Shown one piece after another: positions 27,984-38,660 of a DNA stretch of 64,000 nucleotides. Positions within the stretch are counted from its first letter, which is position 1. Every line of letters starts with the position of its first letter. Under the pieces are notes generated by a model. It was given only the letters and a program-made list of their open reading frames with translations, had not been told where the DNA came from and searched no databases. The DNA comes from an uncultured Actinomycetes bacterium (GTDB taxonomy: Bacteria; Actinomycetota; Acidimicrobiia; Acidimicrobiales; RAAP-2). A program made the translations under genes and the position numbers. The stretch covers positions 46,700 to 110,699 of the forward strand of contig CAIKCI010000008.1 in the NCBI GenBank assembly GCA_903825895.1, written 5' to 3'.

Positions 27984-30455
27984 ATGTCTACTGGAATCTG
28001 CCTTGCCTACACAGGAATGAATTTCATCGTCCTCTCGCTGGTGGCCATTGGACTGCTCGCTGGAGGCATCTTGATCGTTCGCTCGGCCAAGGGGCGCACC
28101 ACACTTCTTGCCATGGTCGTCATAGCTGGCGGTTTTCTCGTGGCACAGCAGAGCGCCAAGCCCGCCGGGGCGGCCACCACCACTGGTTGTTTGACGGCCT
28201 ATCGTGTGAGCAATCTCAACGACTCAGGTTCCGGATCGCTGCGCAGTGCCATTGTGAAGGCGAACGCGACGGGCACAGCCTCAGCAATCACCTTTTCAAC
28301 CACGGGAGTCATTACCCTCCAAAGCAGCCTTCCTTCCATCGCCTCCAACATCAGAATCGATGGAACAACCGCTCCGGGCTACGACCCACCAACCGTTGGG
28401 ATCAATGCCAATGGCTATGGTTCGTTTGTGTTCAACACCGGCTCGACCGGTTCTGCGTTGTTAGGTCTGGCTATCTACAACGCTGCCGGGAACGGCGTCA
28501 CCTTGAATGCTGGCGGGATCACGCTTGACGGAAACTTCATCGGCATCACCACCTCCGAGCAAACGTCGCCCAACTCAGGGAACGGGATTTACATCGCTGC
28601 CACCTCATCGGGGAACTTCATCGGCACGACGCCCTCAACGGCCACCAGCTTTGCCGTGGCAAATGTCATCTCCGGCAACACACTGAACGGTATCGACATC
28701 GCAGGATCCGCAAATAACACCATCGTCTCGAACCGGATCGGGACAAATTACGCCGGAACCGCAGCAATTCCGAATCAGCAAAATGGCATCTTGATCACGG
28801 CCCAGGCAAGCGGGAACACCATCGGTGGTACAGCAATCGGCATTGACGCAGCCAACGGTCTACAAAACAACATCACCGGCTCCAATGGCACATCCAAAGA
28901 ACCGTTGGGGTCAACCTATGGCTACGCCGTGCCACCTCAGGGAAACCAGATTTCCGGCAATGGCCAGAACGGCGTCTTGGTTAACGGGCTCTCGAGTAAA
29001 ACCACCTTCGAAGGCAACTTTGTCGGTACCGACGCCACCGGCAACAATAAACTAGGGAACGCCAATGACGGAGTTTGGATTGACAATGCCTTGGATACCA
29101 CCTTGCAAGGCTGCCTGACCTCTCAGAACCCCTTTGTCTATCTCAACGTCCTCAGCGGTAACGGGAATAACGGCCTTGAACTGACCGATGCCCTGCGGGT
29201 GAACGTATGGGCAAACTTCTTTGGGCTACCTGCGAATAACGGAGTGACGTCAGGTGCCGGAATTACCAGTAATTACAACACGACCTACGACGTCGGCAAC
29301 GGAAACGATGGGGTCCTTCTCAACGGAAATAGCAATAGCGTGTTGATGGGTGGCGAAATCCCCATGGGTAATGGCGTGGGCTACAACCAGGGCAACGGAG
29401 TGGAAGTTGCTGGCACGGCCTACAACTTCACGACCTTCAACACCTTCTCTGGTATCACGGCATTTGGCCCCGCAGCACCAAACCAAAAGGACGGGGTCCT
29501 GATCACGTCAACGGGTGGCAGCTCGACGTTTCCTGACATTATTCGAACCAGCATCATCTCGGGCAACGTCGGCAATGGCATAGAACTCAGTGGCGGAGCG
29601 AATAATGTCCTCGTCGATCCCGACATCATTGGGATGAACTCCAACGGAAGCACCAGTGCACCGGCCTATGGGACCATCGGCTTCGGAAACCTCGGCGACG
29701 GAATCTTGGTCACGGGCAACGCTCACGACAACCAAATTGGTGGCACGCTTTGTTCTGTCGTCCTCCAAAATGTGGTCTCTGGGAACCAAGGTTGGGGCAT
29801 CGATCTCACGGGAAACTCGACCAGGACAACGATTGAGAACACCTACATCGGCTCCAACTTGTTAGGAACGTCGGGAACCAACCTCAATGCCTCACCTCCT
29901 GTGGTGGCGAGTAATGGTTTGGGCGGTCTCAAGATCGGCATCGGTTCTTCGTACAACACCGTCGGCGTCAATAGCGTGGGGAACGTCAACCCCGGGCCTG
30001 ACTGTGCTGGTTACACGAACTTCTCCCTTGCAAACTTGATCAGCGGGAACGGATCAGCAACGAACCCTGCTCCTGCTCCTGGCATTCAAATTTTAGGGGA
30101 ACACAACACGGTGACGAATACCCAGGTTGGTACCGGAATCTACGGTGAAGCGAGCGATCCGACCTTGCAAAACTGGGGAGACGGTTTGGTGATTGATGGC
30201 GATTACAACACTATTGGTGGAGACGCTACGTGTGCGAATGGTTACGCCTCACCAGCAACCAACTACTGCAACGTCTTTTCAAATAATCATCTTTTCGGAA
30301 TCGTCATTAACTCCCTAGGAAACGTCGTGACGTACAACGTCATTGGCTTGAACGCTGCGACCACCCTTCCGTTACCAAACGGATCGGGGGACATAGGGGG
30401 GACAGAAGCCTCGAGTGCAAATAACACGGTGGGGCCAAACTCTATTTATAATTAA
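27984..30455 (+). CDS. Large right-handed beta-helix surface protein with N-terminal LAYTG-like element
   Basis: An 823-residue, Gly/Asn/Ser/Thr-rich protein. After two N-terminal hydrophobic segments (12-32 and 40-55) comes the beta-helix entry motif VSNLNDSGSGSLRSAI (about 75-90), then many degenerate turns of about 20-25 residues built on patterns such as NGI, NxIGGT, NVISGN and NGVLVNG. Such proteins form parallel beta solenoids on the cell surface, as adhesins or polysaccharide lyases; no catalytic set is obvious. Residues 7-11 read LAYTG, followed by a hydrophobic helix and RSAKGR, resembling a sorting signal but at the wrong end. A tatact -10-like element lies at 27940-27945, without a good -35. 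Codon usage looks like that of neighbouring genes. Confidence 0.75.
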   Translation: MSTGICLAYTGMNFIVLSLVAIGLLAGGILIVRSAKGRTTLLAMVVIAGGFLVAQQSAKPAGAATTTGCLTAYRVSNLNDSGSGSLRSAIVKANATGTASAITFSTTGVITLQSSLPSIASNIRIDGTTAPGYDPPTVGINANGYGSFVFNTGSTGSALLGLAIYNAAGNGVTLNAGGITLDGNFIGITTSEQTSPNSGNGIYIAATSSGNFIGTTPSTATSFAVANVISGNTLNGIDIAGSANNTIVSNRIGTNYAGTAAIPNQQNGILITAQASGNTIGGTAIGIDAANGLQNNITGSNGTSKEPLGSTYGYAVPPQGNQISGNGQNGVLVNGLSSKTTFEGNFVGTDATGNNKLGNANDGVWIDNALDTTLQGCLTSQNPFVYLNVLSGNGNNGLELTDALRVNVWANFFGLPANNGVTSGAGITSNYNTTYDVGNGNDGVLLNGNSNSVLMGGEIPMGNGVGYNQGNGVEVAGTAYNFTTFNTFSGITAFGPAAPNQKDGVLITSTGGSSTFPDIIRTSIISGNVGNGIELSGGANNVLVDPDIIGMNSNGSTSAPAYGTIGFGNLGDGILVTGNAHDNQIGGTLCSVVLQNVVSGNQGWGIDLTGNSTRTTIENTYIGSNLLGTSGTNLNASPPVVASNGLGGLKIGIGSSYNTVGVNSVGNVNPGPDCAGYTNFSLANLISGNGSATNPAPAPGIQILGEHNTVTNTQVGTGIYGEASDPTLQNWGDGLVIDGDYNTIGGDATCANGYASPATNYCNVFSNNHLFGIVINSLGNVVTYNVIGLNAATTLPLPNGSGDIGGTEASSANNTVGPNSIYN

Positions 30456-30542
30456 TTTCGGTGCGAAAAAGGCCAAAATCAATCGGTCATCGAAAATTCT
30501 TTGACAACGACCCGAGGCTGCGTTTTCCTCTACGATGACCTC

Positions 30543-30968
30543 ATGAGGCCATTCTCCACTTCGTCGCCCTTGCTCGGTGCAACCACATCTGCCGTTTCCA
30601 TCATTGCCATTATTGGGGCGGTCATTGTTCTTCTGGGCCTTCTTGCAATCGTCGTCTCTCGACGCCGTAAAGCGAAGCAAGACGCTGCCTACTTTGCCTC
30701 ATTCGATCTTTCGACGCCGCTTGCTCCATCTGAACGTCCCGACATGGAGCGCATTGTCTTTGCTCCCCCCGTCGCGGAAGTCCTCAGCCAATCTGAAGAA
30801 AAGACAACCGTCCCAGTAGTCGCCCCAACACCACTCCTTGCTCCGCCTGAATCATCTGCTGCAACGGTCACTGCGGAGGGGCTTGTTGCGCCACCGAGCG
30901 ACGTTGATGAGGCCGCCAAGGCCTTAGCTGAGCTTGATCGACTTCTTGGAAACTCCGAGACGCCCTAA
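30543..30968 (+). CDS. Single-pass membrane protein with Pro/Ala-rich cytoplasmic tail
   Basis: A 141-residue protein beginning MRPFSTSSPLL, with one transmembrane helix (about residues 17-36) followed by a basic SRRRKAK stop-transfer and a low-complexity Pro/Ala/Val/Glu tail ending in a short helix with AAKALAELDRLLG. I do not recognise it. The topology rule predicts the tail inside. An ATG at 30501 would add 14 residues; I prefer the later ATG because the extension has no hydrophobic or conserved character. It follows the beta-helix gene by about 90 bases on the same strand and may be its partner, though this is only positional. Confidence 0.5.
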   Translation: MRPFSTSSPLLGATTSAVSIIAIIGAVIVLLGLLAIVVSRRRKAKQDAAYFASFDLSTPLAPSERPDMERIVFAPPVAEVLSQSEEKTTVPVVAPTPLLAPPESSAATVTAEGLVAPPSDVDEAAKALAELDRLLGNSETP

Positions 30969-30979
30969 AGAAAACAAAG

Positions 30980-31051
30980 CTCCGGGGGAGAGACTCGAAC
31001 TCTCAACCACACGATTAACAGTCGCGTGCTCTGCCATTGAGCTACCCCGGA
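30980..31051 (-). tRNA. tRNA-Asn (GTT)
   Basis: A 72-base cloverleaf: acceptor tccgggg pairs with ccccgga, D-arm tagctcaatggcagagca, anticodon loop ctgttaa giving GTT (Asn), T-arm with ggttgagagttcgagtctctc sense arrangement, discriminator G. The CCA end is not encoded. It lies just downstream of rpoD on the same strand. Confidence 0.95.
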
Positions 31052-31073
31052 AAATCCTTCAAGTGCCAAAGTT

Positions 31074-31098
31074 AGCAGGCGCTCACGGCGCTCCTGCT
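31074..31098. other. Hairpin-forming repeat between rpoD and tRNA-Asn
   Basis: agcag-gcgc, a 5-base loop, then gcgc, two bulged bases and ctgct form a bulged 9-bp stem. It follows the rpoD stop by about 20 bases. There is no T-run after it on the minus strand (aactttgg), so it is not a standard intrinsic terminator; it may protect the rpoD mRNA 3' end or mark the boundary with the tRNA. Confidence 0.3.
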
Positions 31099-31117
31099 CC
31101 GGCACTCCCCCTGTTGC

Positions 31118-32398
31118 CTAGGCCTGCGAATCGAGAAATCCCCTCAGCGGCGTCGACTGTTCGGGCTGGCGGAGTTTGGCGATTGTTTTCGTCTCAATTT
31201 GGCGCACCCGCTCCCTCGTGATCCCAAAAGCCTTGCCCACTTCTTCGAGTGTCGCTGGTTTCCCGTCATCAAGGCCAAAGCGCATCATCACCACGTGGCG
31301 TTCGCGCTCGTCAAGGTTCCTGAGTACTTCTCTTACAGCATCGTCGAGCATATGCTCTGACGCCACTTGATCAGGTGACAAGACTCTGTGGTCTTCAATT
31401 AAATCCGAAAGTACGAAGTCCCCTTGCTCTCCCATGGGCTGCTCAAGCGAAATGGTGTCTTGATTCAGGCGGATGAATTCTTCGACTTTTTCTGCGCTCA
31501 GCCCAACGTGTTCTGCCAGTTCTTCGATCGACACTTCACGCCCCAATTCTTGCGAGAGTCGACGCTGGGTAGCAATCACTCGGTTCATGGTCTCGACCAT
31601 GTGGACAGGGATGCGAATCGTGCGGGCTTGGTCAGCAACGGCTCTCGTGATCGCTTGGCGAATCCACCAGGTGGCATAGGTCGAGAACTTGAAGCCTTTG
31701 CTTGGATCAAACTTGTCGACGGCACGCATCAATCCAAGGTTTCCCTCTTGGATGAGATCCAAAAACGCCACGCCACGGTTTCGATAGCGCTTGGCGATTG
31801 AGACGACGAGGCGCAGATTTGCTTCAATCATCTGGCCACGAGCTTTGTCACCTTGGCGCACGCTTTGGCGCAGTTGGCGAACGTAACGAGGACTCACGAG
31901 ATCCCCCTCGGGACCATTGCCCAAAATCGCTGCGTCGTGCAGCGCTAAACGTCCCCGTGAGGTTTCGCCGTCGCGGAAAAGGTTGGCCAAGGTAACTTCC
32001 ATCTCGCCGGTGAGAAGCTGCACGTTGCCGATCTCATTGAGATAGGTCTGGACCGTGTCGTCGTTCGTCTGCGTCCCGTGCATGCCTGAAGGGTGGCCCG
32101 CTCGTCGCTGATTTGTTCGTCGAGTCGAGAGCGAGACGATCTCTTCAGATCCAATCTCCCGATCGCTGTCGTCAACGTAAAGAAATCCACCGCTCGTCAA
32201 CCGCTCAATAATCATCTGGATCATCGTGGCGTCGAGCTCAACATGTCGAATCGCTTCGACGAGTTCACCTTGAGTAATTTCGCTGCCCTTCTGACGAGAC
32301 TTCAACAGGCGGTTGAGTTCTCGTTCGACGTCACCGCTCAGTCGGTCTGGCTCGGTCTTCGATACTCCAGCCACCCCCGACCCCACCTCAAGTGTCAT
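31118..32398 (-). CDS. rpoD: RNA polymerase primary sigma factor (RpoD/HrdB type)
   Basis: A 426-residue sigma-70 family protein. It has region 1.2 ([20 protein letters not shown], about 113-132), region 2 with [21 protein letters not shown] and [16 protein letters not shown] (core binding and -10 recognition), region 3, and region 4 with a helix-turn-helix [20 protein letters not shown] for -35 recognition. The N-terminal 100 residues are a region 1.1-like segment. The length and complete region 2-4 set favour the housekeeping sigma. Its ATG overlaps the dnaG stop (ATGA), preserving the classical macromolecular-synthesis operon order dnaG-rpoD. Confidence 0.94.
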   Translation of the reverse strand: MTLEVGSGVAGVSKTEPDRLSGDVERELNRLLKSRQKGSEITQGELVEAIRHVELDATMIQMIIERLTSGGFLYVDDSDREIGSEEIVSLSTRRTNQRRAGHPSGMHGTQTNDDTVQTYLNEIGNVQLLTGEMEVTLANLFRDGETSRGRLALHDAAILGNGPEGDLVSPRYVRQLRQSVRQGDKARGQMIEANLRLVVSIAKRYRNRGVAFLDLIQEGNLGLMRAVDKFDPSKGFKFSTYATWWIRQAITRAVADQARTIRIPVHMVETMNRVIATQRRLSQELGREVSIEELAEHVGLSAEKVEEFIRLNQDTISLEQPMGEQGDFVLSDLIEDHRVLSPDQVASEHMLDDAVREVLRNLDERERHVVMMRFGLDDGKPATLEEVGKAFGITRERVRQIETKTIAKLRQPEQSTPLRGFLDSQA

Positions 32399-34305
32399 CG
32401 TGCTCCCCCTCGCTCACGTAGCCAACTTACCAATAGTGACTCGGCTGACAAATCGGCCTCTGCGTTCTCAAGTGCCTCGAGTGCACCATGGACAATGGCG
32501 ACCTGGCGGGAGCCCTCAGCGACGTCGATCGTCCCTTGTCGCAACTCTCCCTGCAGGTCCATCAGCGCTCGTCGACACACCCCTCTCAGGAGTTGTGCCA
32601 TCACCGGCGAAAGAGGGTCAAGACCAGAAGTTTCATCGATCAAGGGCTCCTCAACGGCCACGCGGCGCAACAGCGCTGAGGAGGGCGCTGGGGCCTGCTC
32701 GATGGCTTCCGCCAAACTGGGTGCGGCCAGCAAGGCTTCAAAGGCTCCTCGCTGATCCGGGTCAAGAAACAAGAAGGGCTCGAGACGATCAATCGCCAGT
32801 TCAGGAAAGTGAACCGCAATCCTCAGCGCCTCGAGACCCGGACGGTCAAGAGTGGCGCTTTGAGGGGCCATGAACTCGTCGTCTTCGACGGGAGGTTCTT
32901 CGGGCATCGGTGCTTCAGTCGCCCGACGCTGTTGACGCGGGGCGGGGGCTGCTCGCTCACCGGCGACGTGGGCTGCGAGGCGCTCTCGGACGAGCTGAGG
33001 GTCGAGACGGCAGCGATCAGCAATGGCAATCACATACTGATCGCGCACCAGCGCATCGGGGTGTTCTGCAACAGCGGCCAGTGCTCCTTCGGCGGCTTTT
33101 GCTCGTCCTTCTGGGCTTTCCAAGTCTCCCAAATCCAACGCACGATCAACTCGAAAGCGAAGAAAGGGTTTGGCCTGCGCGACCGCTGTGCGGAGGGCTT
33201 CAGGGTCACTACGGCAAAGTTCAGCCGGGTCGGTTCCTGGCGGCAACGTGCACACAGCGACATCAACTTCGTGTTTGCGTTCCCATTCGTATACGCGATT
33301 CGTGGCGTTCTGACCAGCGGCGTCTGCGTCGTAGGCCAACACGATGCGCTTGGCGAAGTTTCGCATGAGCGAGAAGTGCTCTTCTCCCAATGCCGTGCCA
33401 CAGGTGGCCACGGCGCGAGGCATTTCGGCTTGGAAAAAAGCAATCACGTCGGTGTAACCCTCACAGACGATGATCTCACCGGTTTCGATAATGTTCTTCT
33501 TCGCCCAATTCAACCCATAGAGCGTGCGTCGCTTTGAATAGATCGCCGTTTCAGGTGAATTCTTGTACTTCGCTTCGGGACGATCGGGCAAGGGCTGCCC
33601 TTCAATATGCGGCAAGATTCGCCCGCCAATACCAATAGGCCGACCCGCGGGGTCACAGATGGGAAAGACCACCCGGGCTCGGAGAAAATCTTGCTGGCGG
33701 TTGGCCTTGTTCACGAACCCAAGACCCGTTCCCTCAAGAACCTTCTCCGTCACGTTCAATTCTTGACACAACCCATCCCACTCGTCGGGAGCCCATCCGA
33801 GTTGGAAGGCTTTAATGATCTCGACGTCATAGCCGCGAGAACGTAAATAACCTCTCGCCCCGCCCGCGTCAGCAGCCGTCATCAAGCGGTGGTGGTAAAA
33901 CGCCACGGCTCGATCCATGGCCTCAAGCAGAGGTCCTCGGTCTTTGCGCTCAGAACTGTCTTGGTCTTCATGCAGGGTGATACCTGCTCGGTCTGCGAGA
34001 AAGCGGACGGAATCGATGAAGTCCATGCCTTGAACCTCACGCACAAAGGAAATGGCATCTCCCGATTTTTGGCATCCGAAGCAGTAGAACAATCCCTCTT
34101 CGGCATTCACGGAAAATGACGGGGTCTTCTCAGAATGAAAGGGGCACAGCCCACTCCACCGACGACCCTGCTTCTTGAGTGCGACGTGCTCGCCAATCAA
34201 ACCGACGATGTCTGTGGCTGAGCGAACTTGCGCAATTTCTTCTGCCGGGATAGCCACACCTGAGACGGTAGCGCGAAGATTCCCTCGCTGTTGCGGCCGC
34301 CTCAT
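32395..34305 (-). CDS. dnaG: DNA primase
   Basis: DnaG makes RNA primers for replication. The 636-residue protein has the N-terminal CHC2 zinc finger (Cys54, His57, Cys75, Cys78), a central TOPRIM catalytic domain with EGYTDVIAF and LAYDADAAGQ carrying the acidic metal ligands, and a C-terminal helicase-binding region. The start is uncertain: ATG at 34305 is listed, but a GTG at 34257 (protein starting VAIPAEEIAQV) matches where homology normally begins; neither has a clear ribosome-binding site. It is divergent from the DrrA-like ABC gene and coupled to rpoD. Confidence 0.95.
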   Translation of the reverse strand: MRRPQQRGNLRATVSGVAIPAEEIAQVRSATDIVGLIGEHVALKKQGRRWSGLCPFHSEKTPSFSVNAEEGLFYCFGCQKSGDAISFVREVQGMDFIDSVRFLADRAGITLHEDQDSSERKDRGPLLEAMDRAVAFYHHRLMTAADAGGARGYLRSRGYDVEIIKAFQLGWAPDEWDGLCQELNVTEKVLEGTGLGFVNKANRQQDFLRARVVFPICDPAGRPIGIGGRILPHIEGQPLPDRPEAKYKNSPETAIYSKRRTLYGLNWAKKNIIETGEIIVCEGYTDVIAFFQAEMPRAVATCGTALGEEHFSLMRNFAKRIVLAYDADAAGQNATNRVYEWERKHEVDVAVCTLPPGTDPAELCRSDPEALRTAVAQAKPFLRFRVDRALDLGDLESPEGRAKAAEGALAAVAEHPDALVRDQYVIAIADRCRLDPQLVRERLAAHVAGERAAPAPRQQRRATEAPMPEEPPVEDDEFMAPQSATLDRPGLEALRIAVHFPELAIDRLEPFLFLDPDQRGAFEALLAAPSLAEAIEQAPAPSSALLRRVAVEEPLIDETSGLDPLSPVMAQLLRGVCRRALMDLQGELRQGTIDVAEGSRQVAIVHGALEALENAEADLSAESLLVSWLRERGGAR

Positions 34306-34401
34306 CGAGAAGGCGGGCTCGCAAACCCGCTCTTGAGCACCCGTCGATCAGTCTTGGTCGGGCCGTCGCTACCCCCCTTGAGAAGTCGGTAACCTAGGAC
34401 C

Positions 34402-35412
34402 ATGTCAGAGATACTCGCCGTTGAAGCTCGAGGCCTGACCAAGACCTTCTCAAAAGGCGACGTCAAAGCACTCGATGGTTTCGATCTCGATGTCCCTGTT
34501 GGCCAGGTGGTTGGGCTCTTGGGGCCAAACGGGGCCGGCAAGACAACGGCAGTGCGGATCCTCTCGACCATCCTCGCCGCCGATGGAGGAACTGCCCGCA
34601 TTATGGGCTTCGACGTCGCCAAACAGGCAGGCGATGTGCGCAAAACCATCGGCTTGGCGGGACAATTCGCCACGGTTGATGAATACCTCACGGGATTTGA
34701 AAATCTCGACATGGTGGGCCACCTCTGCCACCTCCCTTCAACGTCAATTCGTCCCCGAGCCACCGAACTCCTTGAACAGTTCGGCCTCGCCGACGCCGCA
34801 GATCGACCGGTCAGCACCTACTCGGGCGGGATGCGCCGACGCCTTGACTTGGCGGCCGCACTGGTGGCGCGCCCACCCGTGCTGTTTCTCGATGAGCCCA
34901 CAACTGGCCTCGACCCACAAAGCCGTCTGGGACTCTGGGATGTGATTGAAGCTCTGGTGGCTGGTGGGACCACCGTCTTGTTGACCACGCAGTATCTCGA
35001 AGAAGCTGATCGACTGGCGAACCGTGTGGTCGTCATCAACGCCGGGAAAGTGATCGCCAATGGCACCCCTGCCGACTTGAAAGCTGATCTTGGTGCCACC
35101 GTTTTAGAGGTGACCGTCGGCGATCACGACCAAGCCTTGCGCTCTGCAGAACTTCTCAAGGATCTTTCGTCAAAGGTCGTTCATGTAGATGGTGATTCGG
35201 TCGAAATCACTGTCGAGGAGGGACCCTCTGTCGCCGCCGAAGCCATCCGCCGGCTCGACGCGCTCTCAATTCCCATCCTTGGTCTCTCGCTCCACGAACC
35301 CAGTCTTGATGATGTGTTCTTGGCCTTAACCGGACAAAAGACGGAAGTTGACACTGAAGCGCTGACCGAAAGTACAAAACGTCGAGGTCGAAAAGCAAAG
35401 GAAACGTCATGA
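34402..35412 (+). CDS. ABC-2 type exporter ATPase (DrrA-like)
   Basis: A 336-residue ATPase with Walker A GPNGAGKTT (41-49), signature YSGGMRRRLDLA, Walker B VLFLDEPTTGLDPQ and the H-loop TTQYLEEAD; this last sequence and the C-terminal domain of about 100 residues are typical of DrrA (daunorubicin resistance) ATPases. The C-terminus ends in a basic [11 protein letters not shown] tail. It pairs with the permease whose ATG overlaps its stop. It probably powers efflux of a hydrophobic compound or lipid; the substrate is unknown. Confidence 0.92.
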   Translation: MSEILAVEARGLTKTFSKGDVKALDGFDLDVPVGQVVGLLGPNGAGKTTAVRILSTILAADGGTARIMGFDVAKQAGDVRKTIGLAGQFATVDEYLTGFENLDMVGHLCHLPSTSIRPRATELLEQFGLADAADRPVSTYSGGMRRRLDLAAALVARPPVLFLDEPTTGLDPQSRLGLWDVIEALVAGGTTVLLTTQYLEEADRLANRVVVINAGKVIANGTPADLKADLGATVLEVTVGDHDQALRSAELLKDLSSKVVHVDGDSVEITVEEGPSVAAEAIRRLDALSIPILGLSLHEPSLDDVFLALTGQKTEVDTEALTESTKRRGRKAKETS

Positions 35413-36215
35413 GTGACATCGCCTTGTCAGAACGGACGAGTTCCAATCATACGGTGCGCTATGCCCTCCAGGACATCGGAACCGTTACAAAGCGGAACCT
35501 GATTCGGACCCGACGTATCCCTGAGGCACTTTTTTTCTCGAGTCTCCAGCCCATCATGTTCGTCTTGCTCTTCCGCTATGTCTTTGGTGGAGCAATCCCT
35601 GTTCAAGGAACCACCTACGTCAACTACCTGATGCCCGGCATCTTCGTCCAAACGATGTGCTTCGGGGCAATCTCGACCTCGATCGGACTGGCCGAGGATC
35701 TCCAAACAGGCCTCTTGGAGCGCTTCAGAGCATTGCCGATGAGTCGTTCTGCCGTCTTGGGCGGGCGCACGAGCGCCGACGTGGTGCGCAATATTTTTGT
35801 CATTCTCTTGATGACCTTGGTGGGCGTGTTGGTGGGGTTCCGCCCAGCGGGAACGATCGCCACGTACATCGCGGCCTGTCTCGTGATGCTGCTCTTTAGT
35901 TACGCACTCATGTGGGGCTTTGCTCTCATTGGCCTCTCAGCCCCCAATGCCGAAGTAGCGCAGTTGATGTCGTTCCCTATTCTCTTTCCCTTGACCTTTG
36001 CCTCAACGGCCTTTGTCCCGGTTCAGTCCATGCCTGGCTGGCTTCAGGTGTTTGCGAAGAACCAGCCCGTGTCAGTCACCGTTGATGCAGTGCGGTCCTT
36101 GATGGTGGGTGGTACCTACCATGATCCGAGTTCGATTTGGAAAGCCATTGTGTGGAGCGTGGGGATCTTTCTCGTCTTGGCGCCCTTGGCGATCCGCAAA
36201 TACCGCAAGGTCTAA
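35409..36215 (+). CDS. ABC-2 type exporter permease (DrrB-like)
   Basis: A 268-residue membrane protein with six predicted helices and the ABC-2 signature region around [26 protein letters not shown] shortened here to the segment at about residues 74-98. A conserved-looking [19 protein letters not shown] loop (about 100-118) and a [20 protein letters not shown] segment near residue 195 fit the DrrB family. It is coupled by an ATGA overlap to the ATPase and converges on glyS, with a 4-base overlap of the two stop regions. Confidence 0.9.
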   Translation: MSDIALSERTSSNHTVRYALQDIGTVTKRNLIRTRRIPEALFFSSLQPIMFVLLFRYVFGGAIPVQGTTYVNYLMPGIFVQTMCFGAISTSIGLAEDLQTGLLERFRALPMSRSAVLGGRTSADVVRNIFVILLMTLVGVLVGFRPAGTIATYIAACLVMLLFSYALMWGFALIGLSAPNAEVAQLMSFPILFPLTFASTAFVPVQSMPGWLQVFAKNQPVSVTVDAVRSLMVGGTYHDPSSIWKAIVWSVGIFLVLAPLAIRKYRKV

Positions 36216-37525
36216 CGCTGGGTGCGGTTGATCAGCTCAGCGATGAGATGATCAAGAGCAACGCGCACCTGATCGGTTGAGTCCCGTTCTCTCACGGTGA
36301 CGGCTCCGTCTTCAAGCGAATCAAAGTCCACGGTGACACACCACGGGGTTCCCACTTCATCTTGACGGCGGTAGCGCTTGCCGATCGATTGCGTCGCGTC
36401 GTAGTCACAGTAAAAGTGCTGTTGAAGTTTGCCGAGCACTTCTCTGGCCAAGGGTTCAAGCTCAGGCTTCTTCGACAAGGGCAACACCGCCACTTGAATC
36501 GGGGCCAATCGCCAGTCAAGGCGCAGCACCGTGCGCAACTCGCCGCCGACTTCATCTTCGTCATAGGCAGCCAAGAGAAAGGCCATCATCGCTCGAGTAG
36601 CACCAGCGGCCGGTTCGATGACATAGGGGGTGTAGCGCTCATTGCTTGCCTGGTCGTAGTACTCAAGTGAACTCCCCGAAGCCGAGCTGTGGGCTTTTAA
36701 GTCATAATCCGTCCGATTGGCAACACCTTCGAGTTCTCCCCAACCCCAGGGAAACTGAAACTCAATATCTGTGGTCCCCGCTGAATAATGACTGAGCTCG
36801 TCAGCATCGTGAGGTCGCAGCTGCAGTTTCTCGGCCGGCATCCCGAGATCGAGATACCACTCGTAGCGTTGCGCCACCCAGTACTCAAACCACTGTTGTG
36901 CCTCAGCGGGCGGCACGAAGAACTCCATCTCCATCTGTTCAAACTCACGAGTACGAAAAACAAAGTTTCCCGGTGTGATTTCGTTACGAAAGGACTTGCC
37001 GATTTGGGCAATACCAAACGGTGGCTTTTTCCTTGACGTGGTTTGGACGTTGAGGAAGTTCGTGAACATTCCTTGAGCGGTCTCGGGGCGAAGGTAGGCC
37101 ACCGAACCATCGTCTTCGACGGGTCCCGCGTGGGTCTTGAACATCAATTGGAAGTCCCGAGCATCAGTGAGGTCTTTTGATCCGCAGCTCGGACAGGTGT
37201 CGCCGATGTGGTCCGCTCGGAAGCGCTCGTTACAGTTTCGACAGTCCACCATGGGATCCGAAAACGTCGTCAGGTGGCCGCTGGCCGCCCAAATGGCTGG
37301 CGGCGAAAGGATCGCCGCATCGAGACCGACGACGTCGTCACGGTTCTGTACCATCGAACGCCACCACGCGTTCTTGACATTCCGAAGCATCTGGACGCCC
37401 AAGGGCCCATAGTCATAGGTTGAGCGGAACCCTCCGTAGATCTCGGCCGAGGGAAAGATAAAGCCACGGCGCTTGGCCAGATTCACTACTTTTTCCATCA
37501 AGGTACTCTCGGGGGCTTCAGCCAT
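36212..37525 (-). CDS. glyS: Glycyl-tRNA synthetase (alpha2 type)
   Basis: A class II aminoacyl-tRNA synthetase of about 437 residues, the homodimeric eukaryal/actinobacterial form. Seen in order: N-terminal [26 protein letters not shown], a zinc-ribbon CRNC...CPSC near residue 95-115, class II motif 2 around [11 protein letters not shown] with [11 protein letters not shown], motif 3 [11 protein letters not shown], and a C-terminal anticodon-binding domain. The ATG at 37525 (protein MAEAPEST) is chosen over a longer frame that would overlap hemW. It converges with the DrrB-like gene. Confidence 0.95.
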   Translation of the reverse strand: MAEAPESTLMEKVVNLAKRRGFIFPSAEIYGGFRSTYDYGPLGVQMLRNVKNAWWRSMVQNRDDVVGLDAAILSPPAIWAASGHLTTFSDPMVDCRNCNERFRADHIGDTCPSCGSKDLTDARDFQLMFKTHAGPVEDDGSVAYLRPETAQGMFTNFLNVQTTSRKKPPFGIAQIGKSFRNEITPGNFVFRTREFEQMEMEFFVPPAEAQQWFEYWVAQRYEWYLDLGMPAEKLQLRPHDADELSHYSAGTTDIEFQFPWGWGELEGVANRTDYDLKAHSSASGSSLEYYDQASNERYTPYVIEPAAGATRAMMAFLLAAYDEDEVGGELRTVLRLDWRLAPIQVAVLPLSKKPELEPLAREVLGKLQQHFYCDYDATQSIGKRYRRQDEVGTPWCVTVDFDSLEDGAVTVRERDSTDQVRVALDHLIAELINRTQR

Positions 37526-37535
37526 AGCCCCCAAA

Positions 37536-38660
37536 CTAGTGGTCGGAACCTGCCCTCTTCGTCGATGGCCCAACTAAGGCATCGAGTTGATGGGTAATTT
37601 CATTGGCGATCAGTCGTCCCGAGCGCGTCAACACGAGGCCATCTTCTGATTCGACCACATAGCCGGCAAGCTTGGTCAGATCGACCTCCTGGGGCCAGAC
37701 AAGGCCGCCACGTCGGCGCAGGCCGAGCGCCAATTTTTCGAAGCTCCGGGTCGAGTCGTCGAGTACTTCCTCGCCGCCGAGAACGGACTCATTGTGTTCG
37801 ATGCGCTCGAGATACGTCGTCAAATTGGCGATATTCCACCAACGACGCGGTCCCTCAGCGCTATGCGCGCCAACGCCGAGCCCCAGGTAGGGGGTCTGAG
37901 ACCAGTACAGCTGGTTGTGGCGCGATTCGTGGCCGGGTTGCGACCAATTCGACAGTTCGTACCAGGCGTAGCCGTGTTCAGCCAGATACCCATCAAGCAA
38001 CTCGTAGCGATGGGCCAAGACATCATCGTCAGGATGGCGAGTGGGATCCGCACTCAGCGGTGTTCCCTTTTCGACGCTCAAGAGATAACAGCTCACGTGG
38101 GGTGGTTGGTGCTCATGACCCACAAGAGACTCCAGCGTGGCCAAAAGGTCCTCGTCGCGTTCACTCTTCGCGCCGATGATGAGATCCATCGACCATGACG
38201 CCACGCCACTGTCGTGAATCCGCTTGGCCAAGGTCGTGACGTCGTCACCCCGATGGACGCGGCCTAATTCTTTGAGAACATGCGCTGCTGTTGATTGAAT
38301 GCCAACACTGAAACGATTCACCCCCATGGCGACAAGTCCAGCCAAGAACTCGTCGCTGGCGTCTTCGGGGTTAATCTCCACCGTGATCTCACATACAGGT
38401 GCTTGTGGCAGCGCACCGAGGATCGCTCCAAGCAGTTCGAGCGAAAGCCGTGAAGGCGTACCTCCTCCAAAATAGATCGACGAGGCAGGCCGAACGAGCC
38501 CTTTCTCCTGGTGGACGCCAAGTTCTCGCAGCACCGCGTTGACATAGCGCTCGTGCAGGTCGTCAACGCCGACGTAGGTCACGAACGCGCAGTAATCACA
38601 GCGTTGTGCGCAGAACGGAATGTGCACGTAAATGCCGAATGAGTCGGACGCTGCCCTCAC
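37536..38660 (-). CDS. hemW: HemW-type radical SAM protein
   Basis: A 374-residue radical SAM protein related to coproporphyrinogen III dehydrogenase; HemW is now regarded as a haem chaperone. The CxxxCxxC cluster (Cys17, Cys21, Cys24 in [10 protein letters not shown]) is followed by Phe/Thr instead of a fourth cysteine, as in HemW rather than HemN. The [12 protein letters not shown] glycine motif and NRFSVGIQS follow. The C-terminal HemN_C domain is present. Its ATG overlaps the photolyase stop (ATGA), so the two are co-translated. Confidence 0.9.
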   Translation of the reverse strand: MRAASDSFGIYVHIPFCAQRCDYCAFVTYVGVDDLHERYVNAVLRELGVHQEKGLVRPASSIYFGGGTPSRLSLELLGAILGALPQAPVCEITVEINPEDASDEFLAGLVAMGVNRFSVGIQSTAAHVLKELGRVHRGDDVTTLAKRIHDSGVASWSMDLIIGAKSERDEDLLATLESLVGHEHQPPHVSCYLLSVEKGTPLSADPTRHPDDDVLAHRYELLDGYLAEHGYAWYELSNWSQPGHESRHNQLYWSQTPYLGLGVGAHSAEGPRRWWNIANLTTYLERIEHNESVLGGEEVLDDSTRSFEKLALGLRRRGGLVWPQEVDLTKLAGYVVESEDGLVLTRSGRLIANEITHQLDALVGPSTKRAGSDH

